Source: an uncultured Dehalococcoidia bacterium
GTDB lineage: Bacteria; Chloroflexota; Dehalococcoidia; Lucifugimonadales; JADFKI01
DNA length: 64,000 nucleotides
Reading direction: 5' to 3'
Assembly (NCBI GenBank): GCA_958295865.1
Contig: CATQHF010000001.1
Coordinates: 186,001-250,000, forward strand
Shown here: in pieces, positions 50,593-59,381 of the stretch
Numbering within the stretch: position 1 is the first letter of the stretch
How the letters are laid out: the number at the start of each line of letters is the position of its first letter
Made by a program: the position numbers and the translations under genes
Notes under the pieces: model-generated
Databases searched by the model: none
Told to the model about the DNA's origin: nothing
The model's input: the letters and a program-made list of their open reading frames with translations, nothing else

Positions 50593-50594
50593 GC

Positions 50595-51965
50595 CTACTC
50601 CCACTCCCATTCGACTTCGCCGAACCGCACCGTGTCGCCCGGCAGCGCTCCCGCCTGTTCCAGCGCCCGCACCACGCCCGCGCGCTGCAAGTACCCCAAG
50701 AACTGCATCCGCGCGTTCCAGTCGCCATCATTCAGAACCGCCGCTATCCGCACCGCCCGCTGCGCCTGCACGATGAACACATCGCCCCGCCTGCGAACCA
50801 GCGCCTGCTCGCGCCTGGGCCTAGGGCGCAGCACCGGCAAATCCCCGTGTTCCTTCCCGCTCGACGAGTCCAAATCCCGCGCAGCCGCATCAGCCATCGC
50901 AAGCGAAGCATCCACTTCAACGGCATCCAGCGCCGCCAGCACGCTATCCAGCAGCCCGTCAACCCCGCTATGCGTTGCCGCCGAGACGAAATGCAACGTC
51001 CCTTCCCCTATCTGCGGCTCACTATACCTATCCCCTACATCGTCAGCCAAGGGGACGGAATAGCCTTCCTCGACGAAAAACTCCTCCAGCAGAGGCGCGA
51101 TCTCCCGAACCTCGGTTATGTCCATCTTGTTGATAGCGACCACCTGCGGCTTGGCGGCAAGCGTCTCATTGAACAGCCGCAACTCGCTGTTAATCTGCTT
51201 GAGGTCGCGCAACGGGTCGTCCGCCGAGCCGTCTATCATGTGCACCAGAACCCGCGTGCGCTCGATGTGCCGCAGGAAGTCATGCCCCAGCCCGACGCCC
51301 TCATGCGCTCCCTCGATGATGCCCGGAATATCCACCATCACAAAGGTCTTGCCGCGGTGTTCCACAACGCCCAGCACCGGCTCCAGCGTGGTGAAAGGAT
51401 AGTTGGCAACCTTGGGCTTAGCCGCGCTCACAACCGATAGCAAGCTCGACTTGCCCGCATTAGGCAGCCCGATGATGCCCACATCCGCGAGCAGCTTCAG
51501 CTCAAGCCGCAGATGCAGCGACTTGCCCGCTTCCCCCTGCTCCGACAGCAGCGGATACTGGTTAGTGGGCGATGCGAAGAAAGTATTGCCACGACCGCCA
51601 CGACCGCCGCGCGCCAGTTCGACGCTCTGCCCGTCAGTCGTCAGGTCAGCAAGCAGGCTGGGAGTTCTGGCGTCCGCGTCCCATATCTGCGTTCCCACCG
51701 GCATGCTCATCACCACATCCGCGCCATTAGCGCCGTGCTTCAACGCGGAGCTGCCATTGCCCCCGTTCCCCGCGGCGAAGTATCGATTATAGCGGAATGC
51801 AAGCAGCGTGTTCATATTGCCGTCGCACACGGCGATGACGCTGCCCCCGTCGCCCCCGTCCCCTCCGTCCGGCCCGCCGCGCGGTCTGAACTTCTCACGC
51901 AGCCCGCTAACCGCGCCGTCCCCGCCCTTACCGCTGGTTATGTGGATAAGTACATCATCAATCAT
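50595..51965 (-). CDS. obgE: GTPase Obg/CgtA
   Basis: Ribosome-assembly and stress GTPase. 456 residues from ATG 51965. The glycine-rich Obg domain (GGPDGGDGGDGGSVIAV ... GGRGGRGNTFFAS) is residues 1-158; the G domain has GLPNAGKSSLLS (G1), TTLEPVLGVV (G2), VDIPGII (G3), INKMD (G4); the C-terminal OCT domain ends GDTVRFGEVEWEWE. Its first codons contain a perfect DnaA box (51941-51949). nadD follows within 3 nt. Confidence 0.96.
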   Translation of the reverse strand: MIDDVLIHITSGKGGDGAVSGLREKFRPRGGPDGGDGGDGGSVIAVCDGNMNTLLAFRYNRYFAAGNGGNGSSALKHGANGADVVMSMPVGTQIWDADARTPSLLADLTTDGQSVELARGGRGGRGNTFFASPTNQYPLLSEQGEAGKSLHLRLELKLLADVGIIGLPNAGKSSLLSVVSAAKPKVANYPFTTLEPVLGVVEHRGKTFVMVDIPGIIEGAHEGVGLGHDFLRHIERTRVLVHMIDGSADDPLRDLKQINSELRLFNETLAAKPQVVAINKMDITEVREIAPLLEEFFVEEGYSVPLADDVGDRYSEPQIGEGTLHFVSAATHSGVDGLLDSVLAALDAVEVDASLAMADAAARDLDSSSGKEHGDLPVLRPRPRREQALVRRRGDVFIVQAQRAVRIAAVLNDGDWNARMQFLGYLQRAGVVRALEQAGALPGDTVRFGEVEWEWE

Positions 51966-52330
51966 AGTCTCACAGGGTAGTAATAACACCAGTAATAAAG
52001 CCGTTGATATTGAGGATAACCGCTTGTCGCTCTGTCATTGCCGTCCGCATCCAAACCGTCCCCACGCCGTCGCCCGCATCCTACATCGTCCGTTCGTCTG
52101 TGTAATTCTAGCACAGCGACCCGTTGATGACGCGCGGCTTATCGTGGATAGGTGAAGATGTCATGTGGATAGAACTTTTCTTGAACAAGTCCAACCATGC
52201 GATGCCGCAAGTTGTACACGGAACAAGCGACTTATCCACGCATACGGGCGACTTATCCACGAAATCGGCGGCTTGAATGTTCATTCTTTGTTCAGTTACA
52301 TGTCAAGAATCGCATTATATCAGAGCCAAT
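51941..52330. other. oriC: Candidate replication origin with DnaA boxes
   Basis: Five DnaA-box-like 9-mers: TGTGGATAA 51941-51949 (perfect), TCGTGGATA 52142-52150, TGTGGATAG 52164-52172, TTATCCACG 52232-52240 and 52253-52261. An AT-richer piece (TTCATTCTTTGTTCAGTTAC and on, 52278-52330) could be the unwinding site. There is no gene from 51966 to 52417. dnaA lies 3 kb to the right. In many bacteria oriC is near dnaA; exact limits uncertain. Confidence 0.65.
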
Positions 52331-52417
52331 CGCCATCCCTGAAAACTTTGTGCGGACATCGGATATACTGCCCCATGAGTGTAGAGTATAATATGCCCAG
52401 CGAAAGGAAATGACGCT

Positions 52418-52654
52418 ATGGAAGCCAAATCGCGCATATCTCGATCCCGAACCGGACTCACCTTGCATATCCCTGAAGAATTGGCGCGCAATTGGGGCGT
52501 AGAGGAAGGCTCAGTAGTCGAGATAACATCGTCCGGCAGCGCTCTGGTGCTTCGCAAGCAGCCTTCTGAACTCGGCAAGCTGCTCAAACGCATAACGCCC
52601 GAAAATCTACACGGCGAACAAAGCGCCGGCCCTCGCCAAGGCAAAGAAGAATAG
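52418..52654 (+). CDS. mazE: MazE-like antitoxin, orphan
   Basis: 78 residues. AbrB/MazE swapped-hairpin fold: RISRSRTGLTLHIPEELARN, VVEITSSGSALVLRKQPS, and the C-terminal toxin-binding LLKRITPENLHGE. TATAAT at 52387-52392 and AGGAAA before the ATG support expression. No MazF follows; the next 1.3 kb is repeat sequence, so the toxin was lost or sits elsewhere. Confidence 0.85.
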   Translation: MEAKSRISRSRTGLTLHIPEELARNWGVEEGSVVEITSSGSALVLRKQPSELGKLLKRITPENLHGEQSAGPRQGKEE

Positions 52655-53865
52655 TAGCCGTCATACATGTCCCTGACAAGTATTCTCAACATGCGCTGAT
52701 TATCAAATCGTCACCCCTGCGAAAGCAGGGGCAGGAATCCAGCGCCTCCAACACCACCATCCCAAATACTACAGCAATCTCCCACATCATCCTGACCGAG
52801 CGCCCGCCCCTGTCATTCTGCGCCCGCCCTCCCTCTGTCATTCCGAACGCAGTGAGGAATCAAAAATCCCCGCACACGACCAACCCCAATCCACAACGCA
52901 ACCCTAACCATCACCCCGTCCCAACAACAACCATCCCATCCCCACACTCCGCCCGCAACAAACCTACCCTCCCCGTTCACAGTAAGCCGATTTTTCGTTC
53001 GTGGTGAGCCTGTCGAACCACCCTCCCGAGCGCCCCTACCCCGTCATTCCTGCGAAAGAAAGTCACCCCTGCGAAAGCAGGGACAGGAATCCAGTACCCA
53101 AAATGCCACCATCCCCAACACACCCCAACACACCCCAACACACCCCAGCAATCTCCCTCTGTCATTCCGAACGGAGTGAGGAATCAAAAATCCCGATCCG
53201 TCAAACACACAAACTTCAGCAACCACCCTTGCACTCCGTCTCGCCATCAAGCCACGAAACATCGCACCCCAACCCTCAACACAACCCAATTCCTAATTCT
53301 CATAGAAAATCGCATCAGTCCCTTCCCCCATCAAGGGGGAAAGTTCGTCGGCGAAGCGAGGACGCCGCAGATGTGATTGTCCCTTCCCCCAGAGGGGGAA
53401 GGCTAGGATGGGGGCAAAAACGCTCGCCCACCTACGGCTAAACCGTACCAATGCAATCTTCTCACAAGCCTTCCCCACTCACTCACCCGCCATCCCGAAC
53501 GCCCCTCCCCTGTCATTTCGAGCGAAGCGAGAAATCAAAAATCCCCGCCTACCACCAACCCCAATCTCCAACCGCCATCCCATCCATCCACACCATCCGC
53601 AATCCGTTCGTGGTGAGCCTACCCTTCCCGCTCCCCCACTCCGTCATTCCTGCGAAAGAACGTCACCCCTGCGAAAGCAGGGGCAGGAATCCGGTGCTTT
53701 CAAATACCACCATCCCAAACACACCGCAGCAATCCCCCCGTCATCCCGAACGCAGCAAGCCTACTATTCCCGTTCGTGGTGAGCCTCCTGAGCCTGCCGA
53801 AGGGCGAACCACCCGTCCCCCCAATTCTTAATTCCTAATTCTTAATTTTTAATTGAAAACCCCCC
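52655..53865. repeat. Dense intergenic repeat region
   Basis: No gene supported in 1.2 kb. It contains CTGCGAAAGCAGGGGCAGGA elements (52712, 53060, 53665), CATTCCGAACGCAGTGAGGA elements (52838, 53161), ACACCCCAACACACC tandem units (53115-53150), TTCGTGGTGAGCC words (53000, 53610, 53777), one MITE-1, and AATTCTTAATT tracts (53285, 53820). Confidence 0.7.
53304..53463. repeat. MITE-1 repeat copy g, long form
   Basis: AGAAAATCGCATCAGT to ATGCAATCTTCTC, with two hairpin modules (CCCCCATCAAGGGGG and CCCCCAGAGGGGG) joined by GGCGAAGCGAGGACGCCGCA. Confidence 0.78.
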
Positions 53866-53894
53866 TTGACACCACCCAAACCCTCACCTATACT
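53866..53894 (+). promoter_or_regulatory. Promoter of the hypothetical gene, copy 2
   Basis: TTGACA 53866-53871, 17-nt spacer, TATACT 53889-53894: near-consensus. It is followed by a leader (CGCAAGAACATAAGTTGCAT...) shared with copy 1. Confidence 0.75.
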
Positions 53895-54002
53895 ATCCGC
53901 AAGAACATAAGTTGCATAACAAGTACGAACAACCTAGCGCCTTAATCCCTGACAACCCCAACCCCTAAAAACCCGACACCCTGAAACCCCTGGGAAAAAC
54001 CA

Positions 54003-54809
54003 ATGAACCAACCAACCCCCATAAACCCACACCAGCAGGACAGCCAGGACAGTCATGCCCAACATGACCACCTGGACAAAAAATGCCAGAGCGCCATCGA
54101 GCACCTCCAGCACCTAGTCCACCAAGAAACAGACAACGGCAGAACCATCATCCGCAGCATCGTCACCATCATGACCGGCGACGACCAAGACTCCACGCCC
54201 CATCACAGACTGCAAGCCGCCCGCCTGCTGCTCAAGCTCGGCTTCCAAGAAGCCGAAGCCCTCATCAACAGCCTCAGCTCCAAGATGGAACGGCAAGCAC
54301 AGAAAGAAGACGCCCAGGGAGAAAACGGCCCCACGCAGGCAGTCAGCCCCGAACACGAAAGGCTGAACAAAAAGCTCGTCGCCCGCATCCGCGTAGAGAC
54401 CGGCGAAGGCGCAAGCATCGTCAGGATCCTGAACGAAGTGCTGGAAGGACGCGACCGAGACGCCAAGCCAAGGGACAGGATAGAAGCCGCCAAAGTCTTG
54501 CTCAGTTGGGGCTTCGGCAACCCGTCCACCCCCGACCCGGAGTTCATGTCCTACTACTCCCCCTGCCACCCCGATTGCATCTGCGCCTGCCGCGACCTAG
54601 ACGAAGACCACCCGGCCGTAGTCGAGAGCCACGCGCCTGTATCGGAAGCGCACATGAAAGAAGTAGCCCAAGCAGAGCGAATAGAAGAAAAGGCAGCCGA
54701 AAGCGCGAGGCAAATCTCCCAGGGACACACCGACTACCTATCAGAGATAAGCCACCTGCCCGGCAACAAAAAGCCCCGCCGCCCCGAACGCCACCCACCC
54801 TTCCGCTGA
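54003..54809 (+). CDS. Hypothetical protein with two internal helical repeats, copy 2
   Basis: 268 residues, over 90 percent identical to the protein at 15360-16169. Main differences are near the N-terminus (DKKCQSAIEHL for DNRHCQSAIEHL, one residue shorter). The repeated segments and the CHPDCICACRD cluster are unchanged, and many DNA changes between the copies are silent, suggesting both are kept. Promoter, leader and about 150 bp of downstream repeat are shared too. Function unknown. Confidence 0.7.
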   Translation: MNQPTPINPHQQDSQDSHAQHDHLDKKCQSAIEHLQHLVHQETDNGRTIIRSIVTIMTGDDQDSTPHHRLQAARLLLKLGFQEAEALINSLSSKMERQAQKEDAQGENGPTQAVSPEHERLNKKLVARIRVETGEGASIVRILNEVLEGRDRDAKPRDRIEAAKVLLSWGFGNPSTPDPEFMSYYSPCHPDCICACRDLDEDHPAVVESHAPVSEAHMKEVAQAERIEEKAAESARQISQGHTDYLSEISHLPGNKKPRRPERHPPFR

Positions 54810-55261
54810 CAGCAGTAGGTAAGGGTAGGCAGGGGGCAGGCATCGGATAGCAACGGCATAAACTCTTTCCGTTCGTGGTGAGCCTGTCGAACCACCCTTC
54901 CGCCCCCTACCACCCCGTCATTCCTGCGAAAGAACGTCACCCCTGCGAAAGCAGGGGCAGGAACCCAGTGCCTAAAATACCGCCATCCCAAACACACCGC
55001 AGCAATTTCATCTGTCATTCCGAGCGCCCCTCCCTCTGTCATTCCGAACGCAGTGAGGAATCAAAAATCCCAATCTGCCGAACATCTATGCCTTCAGCAA
55101 CCGCACCCAAACTTAGGTATCGGTTGCCATCGGCCCGCGAAACACCGTACACCAACCCTAAGCACAACCCCAATTCTTAATTCCTCCCCCTGTCATTCCG
55201 AACGCAGCGAGGAATCAAAAATCCTAATCCGCCCCAATTCTTAATTCTTAATTTCTAATTC
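54810..55261. repeat. Intergenic repeat region after copy 2
   Basis: No gene. TTCGTGGTGAGCCTGTCGAA (54870), CTGCGAAAGCAGGGGCAGGA (54945), three CATTCCGAACGCAG elements (55015-55215) and AATTCTTAATT tracts; 55035-55182 matches 16233-16380 after copy 1. Confidence 0.7.
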
Positions 55262-56662
55262 TTAATTCCGCCCCGCCCCCGCCAGCGCCTCGCGCACTCG
55301 CAGGATGTCACGCCGCAGCTTAGCGTCCGCGTTCTGATGGTTCTCGATGGACTTGCAGCCGTGCAGCACCGTCGAGTGATCCTTGCGGCCCACCGCGCGC
55401 GCGATGGCAGTCGCGCCCATCGCCACATCCTCACGCATGATATACATCGCCACCTGCCGCGCAAGCGCCGTCTTCTTGTCCCGCTTAGGCCCGCACAGCG
55501 CCGCCCTATCCACCCCGAAATGCGCCGACACCGCATCGATGACCTGCTGCTCCGTCGGCTGCCGACTTGCCCCCGCGTCCTGCGTATCGGCTATGACCTG
55601 CTGCGCCAGCTCCGCATCCAGCGGTCGCCGCGTCAGCTTCGCATAAGCGACCACGCGGTTCAGGCTGCCCTCGAGCTCGCGGATATTGCGAAAGATGCGC
55701 GCCCCCAGCAGCTCCAGCACCTCGCCGCTTGCGTCCACCCCCATCTGCTCCGCCTTCGCGCTCAAGATAGCAAGGCGCGTCTCCAAGTCCGGCGCCTGTA
55801 TGTCCACCACCAGCCCCCCGCTCAGCCGCGAGCTGATGCGCTCCTCCAGTATCTTCAGCGCCGACACCGGCCGGTCGCTCGTGATCACAATCTGGCGGTT
55901 GGACATGTGCAGCGCGTTGAAGGTATGGAAGAACCCCTCTTGCGTCTGCTCCTTGCCGATGAGGAACTGGATGTCGTCTAGCAGCAGCAGCCCCGCGCTG
56001 CGATAGCGCTGCCGAAACTCCTCCGTCTTGCCCTCGCGGATGGCGCTGATATACTCATTCGTGAACTCTTCCGTCGTGGCATATATCAAGGATTTGCCCT
56101 TGCCGAGCGCTTCGTGTCCAATCGCGTGCAGCAAGTGCGTCTTGCCCAGCCCCACCTCCGAGTACAGCACCAGCGGGTTATACACATAGCCCGGATTGTC
56201 CGCGACCGCCTGCGCCGCCGCGTGCGCGAGTTCGTTCGACTTGCCCACGATGAAGCGGCCGAAGGTATAGCGCGCGTTCAGCGCGGGCGGCGCTGCCATA
56301 GCCGCGCGCGGCAGATGCGATGCCGCGTACTCGGCTTGCGGCTCGCCATCCTCCGCCGCCAGCGCCGGCGCGCCGGACGACTCAGACGCCGATGCCCCCG
56401 TCTGCGCCACCACCTGGAAGCGCACCGTCGTCGGCGCGCCCACCACATGCTCGATAGCGCGCTCGATGAGCGGATACATCCGATGCTCCAGCATCTCGGA
56501 CACGAAGGCGTTGGCAGTGCCGACCACGAACTCGCCGTTGGCGTGCGCCACGCCCCCGGTGTCCCTCAGCCAGGTCTCAAACGCGGGACGCGCAACTTGC
56601 AGTTGCAACTCTCCCAATGCTGCGTCCCATATCTGCCCCGGTTGCTGCGTGCGGCTGGACAA
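55262..56662 (-). CDS. dnaA: Chromosomal replication initiator DnaA
   Basis: 466 residues, TTG start with GAGAGG 7 nt upstream. Domain I (IWDAALGELQLQVARPAFET) is followed by a variable domain II. The AAA+ domain III begins NARYTFGRFIVGKSNELAHA; Walker A YSEVGLGKTHLLHAIG (usual YGGVGLGKT slightly changed), Walker B LLLLDDIQFL, sensor ITSDRPVSAL. Domain IV has the DnaA signature IARAVGRKDHSTVLHGCKSI. It recognises the TTATCCACA-type boxes seen at 51.9-52.3 kb. No dnaN follows, as in many Chloroflexota. Confidence 0.96.
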   Translation of the reverse strand: MSSRTQQPGQIWDAALGELQLQVARPAFETWLRDTGGVAHANGEFVVGTANAFVSEMLEHRMYPLIERAIEHVVGAPTTVRFQVVAQTGASASESSGAPALAAEDGEPQAEYAASHLPRAAMAAPPALNARYTFGRFIVGKSNELAHAAAQAVADNPGYVYNPLVLYSEVGLGKTHLLHAIGHEALGKGKSLIYATTEEFTNEYISAIREGKTEEFRQRYRSAGLLLLDDIQFLIGKEQTQEGFFHTFNALHMSNRQIVITSDRPVSALKILEERISSRLSGGLVVDIQAPDLETRLAILSAKAEQMGVDASGEVLELLGARIFRNIRELEGSLNRVVAYAKLTRRPLDAELAQQVIADTQDAGASRQPTEQQVIDAVSAHFGVDRAALCGPKRDKKTALARQVAMYIMREDVAMGATAIARAVGRKDHSTVLHGCKSIENHQNADAKLRRDILRVREALAGAGRN

Positions 56663-56894
56663 TCGCTAATCCTCTCCCAACCGGACATTCGCGGAGCGCC
56701 GAACCGCCCCTGAAATCGCCGCGAAAAGTCCGATTGCATGTTGTTATTGCAACATCATATTGCCGCCCCAATACCGTCGCAAGGCGTCAAGTGTTCCGTA
56801 AAACGCCCAAAACCGCCATGCCCCGCGCCAACAAGCGGCAGAGCGATTTTTGAACAACCTTTACCTATTCGGCAAACCCCAATCTTGGATATGC

Positions 56895-56900
56895 TATAAT
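56895..56900 (+). promoter_or_regulatory. -10 element of Uma2 gene at 56939
   Basis: TATAAT, 39 nt before the ATG, with GGAGG just ahead of the start. No good -35 at the standard spacing. The dnaA-Uma2 gap (56663-56938) has no DnaA box that I could find. Confidence 0.45.
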
Positions 56901-56938
56901 GGCGCTAACTTGAACGCAGGGCTGTCGGAGGCTCGACC

Positions 56939-57748
56939 ATGACAACTACCGGCGCTAAAGCATCACCCGCGACGACCGCCGTCGAAATCCCTTGGTATGA
57001 CCTGATAGACGACCCCGAACCGCCTGAGGACGCGATGCAGCAAGACGATACGATTCACGATGTGATGACCATCCTCAAGGCGCGATACGAAAACGACCCC
57101 AACACTCTCTGGTCCAACCAGACCAATGTCATCTACAACTCGGAAGTGCCCGGCTCCGTAGTCGCGCCCGACGGCTACATCGTCTTCGGCTTGGACACCG
57201 ACCCCAGGACGATAAAGCGCGTCCGCCGCAGCTACCGCATAGACGAATGGGGCCCTACGCCCGCGTTCGTGCTGGAGGTGGCGTCCGAAAGCACGGCGGC
57301 GCGAGATTTGGGCGTGAAGCGCGAGATATACGCGGGCATGGGAGCGCAAGAGTACTGGCGGCTGGACAGGACGGGCGAATACTACGGCGAGCCGCTCGTA
57401 GGCGAGCGGTTGGTGAACGGGGCGTATGAGCGCTACGAGCTGCACACCGACGCCAACGGCGATATATGGTCGCGCAGCGAAGTATTGGGCGTGGACTTCT
57501 ACTATCGCCCCGAAGATGACAGTTTCGGAGTATTCCTGCTGCGAGACAGCGCGACCGGCGAATGGCTAAACACCCTAAGCGGCGAACTCGCCGCGCACGC
57601 CGAAACCGAAGCCGCCCGCCAAACAGCCGAAGCAAGAGCGCAAGAAGCCGAGGCGCGGGCGCGGGAGACCGAGGCTAGGGCGCGGGAAGCCGAGGCGCGA
57701 AACCAAGAACTCCAATCAGAACTCGACCGCCTACGCCGCCAGCGCTAA
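56939..57748 (+). CDS. Uma2-family protein with coiled-coil tail
   Basis: 269 residues. Same architecture as the tandem array but diverged: APDGYIVFGLDTDP (aspartate), PAFVLEVASESTAARDLGVK (glutamate and lysine), IYAGMGAQEYWRLDRTGEYY. The tail from residue 220 is built of ARAQEAE/ARARETE/ARAREAE heptads, a coiled coil grown by the same heptad logic but with different residues. It converges with the pentapeptide gene with a 4-nt overlap. Confidence 0.88.
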   Translation: MTTTGAKASPATTAVEIPWYDLIDDPEPPEDAMQQDDTIHDVMTILKARYENDPNTLWSNQTNVIYNSEVPGSVVAPDGYIVFGLDTDPRTIKRVRRSYRIDEWGPTPAFVLEVASESTAARDLGVKREIYAGMGAQEYWRLDRTGEYYGEPLVGERLVNGAYERYELHTDANGDIWSRSEVLGVDFYYRPEDDSFGVFLLRDSATGEWLNTLSGELAAHAETEAARQTAEARAQEAEARARETEARAREAEARNQELQSELDRLRRQR

Positions 57749-59271
57749 GGCGCGTTTCTGCCAAGCAATCTACCTTCGTAGTAGCAGTTGTTGCTCTCCA
57801 CGCCGTCAGAGCAGAAGGTCTTTTTGAAGACAAGGTTTTCCGGGTTTTTCGCCCAGCTGAAATCCGCGTTAGTCAGGGTTGCGTAAGCAAAGTCGGCTTC
57901 GTCCAGGTCGGCGTTATGGAACACCGCGCCCGTTAAGTCTGCCAGCTCGAACTTGACATCGCTGACATCCGCGCCATTGAACAGCGCCTTACGCAGCTTC
58001 GCGCGCAGGAAGTTCACATCCTGCAAATCCGCATCCACGAATATGGCGCTATTCATGACGGCGCGCTCAAACTTGGCTTCGCGCAAGTCCGCCCCGGAAA
58101 AGTCGATCTTCTCCAGCTCTATGCGGTTGAAGTTCGTTCTCCGCAGTTTGGCGTTCTTGAAGTTCGTCTTGTCGTCAAAGTCGATGTTGGTGAAGTCCGC
58201 GCCGCTCAAGTCCGCGCCTTCCAGGTTCGCGCCGCTCAAGAAAGTGTCTTTCATCTTCGTCCGCTCGAACACCGCTCCCGCAAGATTGGCATTCGTCAAG
58301 TTCAAGCGATAGAGCTGCGCCTTGGTGAAGTTCGCGGCGCTGAGGTTCGCGCCTATGAGCGAACTGCGCGAAAGGTCAGCGTCCATAAACGACACATCCA
58401 CCAGGTTCGCCCTTTCGGGGAAGATGACATTGATGAGCGTGGCGTTCTTGAACGACGCGATGCCCGATATGTCGGTGAAGCTGAGATCGACATTGGTGAA
58501 GTCGGCGTCCTCCAGCGCCACGCCGGTGAGTTTGGCGTGGGCAAGTATGGCGTTCTTGAAGATCGCCTCTCTGAGATTGGCGTCCGTGAGGTCAGCTCCG
58601 GTCAAGTCGATGCCGCTGAGGTCTCGCCTGAAAAGGTTGCAGCCGCGCAAGTCCGCGCCCGGCACAAACTGCGTGCAAGGCGGCGGCGTAGCGGTTGCTG
58701 TGGGCACGGGCGTCGCCGTTGGTATGGGCGTAGAGGTCGGCGGAACGGGCGTAGGTGTGGATGTGGGCGCGGGGGTGCTTGTGGCCGTGGGAATTTCCGT
58801 AGGCGTCGCCGTTGGGGTGTGTGTCCGCGTCGGCGTCGCGCTGGGGCGAGGCGTGGGAGTTGGGCTAATCGTGCTGGTAGGCCAGACTATCGGTGTAACC
58901 GTCGGGGGTATCCGCGCCGCCGCTGCGGGCACCGCCGTGGGTGGCGCTGCGGTCGGCATCGGCGTGGAGGTCGGCAGTGGCGTGGAGGTCGGCGGTACCG
59001 TAGGCGTAAGCAGCAGCGGCGGCAATTTCCGTTCGTCTTGCGCGGCATCCTCCGGCTCGTTTTGCCTGCTCAGTTCATCCCGCTCGCCGCTTTCGACATC
59101 ATCGCCGAGGCTGTCGCTATCCCCCTGCTGTGCGGCAGGTGCCGTCAGAAGGGCAGGAATTTTCAGGTCAGGCAGCTCCGACTTGTCCGATGCCGCAGGG
59201 GGGACGCTAGTGCAAGCAATCGCCAGAATCATTAAGGCAAGTGATGCTGTGAAGACTTGGAAGCTATTCAT
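57745..59271 (-). CDS. Pentapeptide-repeat lipoprotein
   Basis: 508 residues. Lipobox LALMILAIAC puts a lipid on Cys20. Residues about 85-200 are a linker of TPTPxPT repeats; about 205-490 is a pentapeptide-repeat beta-helix with A(D/N)LxxA units (LTGADLTDANLREAIFKNAI, LSGANLEGADLSGADFTNID). A cysteine pair closes the end (FCSDGVESNNCYYEGR). Such helices mimic DNA or serve as scaffolds; a surface role is likely here. TTG/ATG start clear, RBS weak. Confidence 0.85.
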   Translation of the reverse strand: MNSFQVFTASLALMILAIACTSVPPAASDKSELPDLKIPALLTAPAAQQGDSDSLGDDVESGERDELSRQNEPEDAAQDERKLPPLLLTPTVPPTSTPLPTSTPMPTAAPPTAVPAAAARIPPTVTPIVWPTSTISPTPTPRPSATPTRTHTPTATPTEIPTATSTPAPTSTPTPVPPTSTPIPTATPVPTATATPPPCTQFVPGADLRGCNLFRRDLSGIDLTGADLTDANLREAIFKNAILAHAKLTGVALEDADFTNVDLSFTDISGIASFKNATLINVIFPERANLVDVSFMDADLSRSSLIGANLSAANFTKAQLYRLNLTNANLAGAVFERTKMKDTFLSGANLEGADLSGADFTNIDFDDKTNFKNAKLRRTNFNRIELEKIDFSGADLREAKFERAVMNSAIFVDADLQDVNFLRAKLRKALFNGADVSDVKFELADLTGAVFHNADLDEADFAYATLTNADFSWAKNPENLVFKKTFCSDGVESNNCYYEGRLLGRNAP

Positions 59272-59381
59272 ACGCTTGCCGTTGATGGCAAAGACACAAG
59301 CATAAGTCGCCGGTGCAATGATGAGCGATGCGCCGGCGACTTATGCCGCTACGAGTCAAAGGTTTTGCACTGTCTGGGTGT

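Noticed and set aside
52655..52720. Possible MazF relic after mazE (VAVIHVPD...)
   Set aside because: Only a few residues look alike and the frame runs straight into repeat sequence; not enough to claim a gene.
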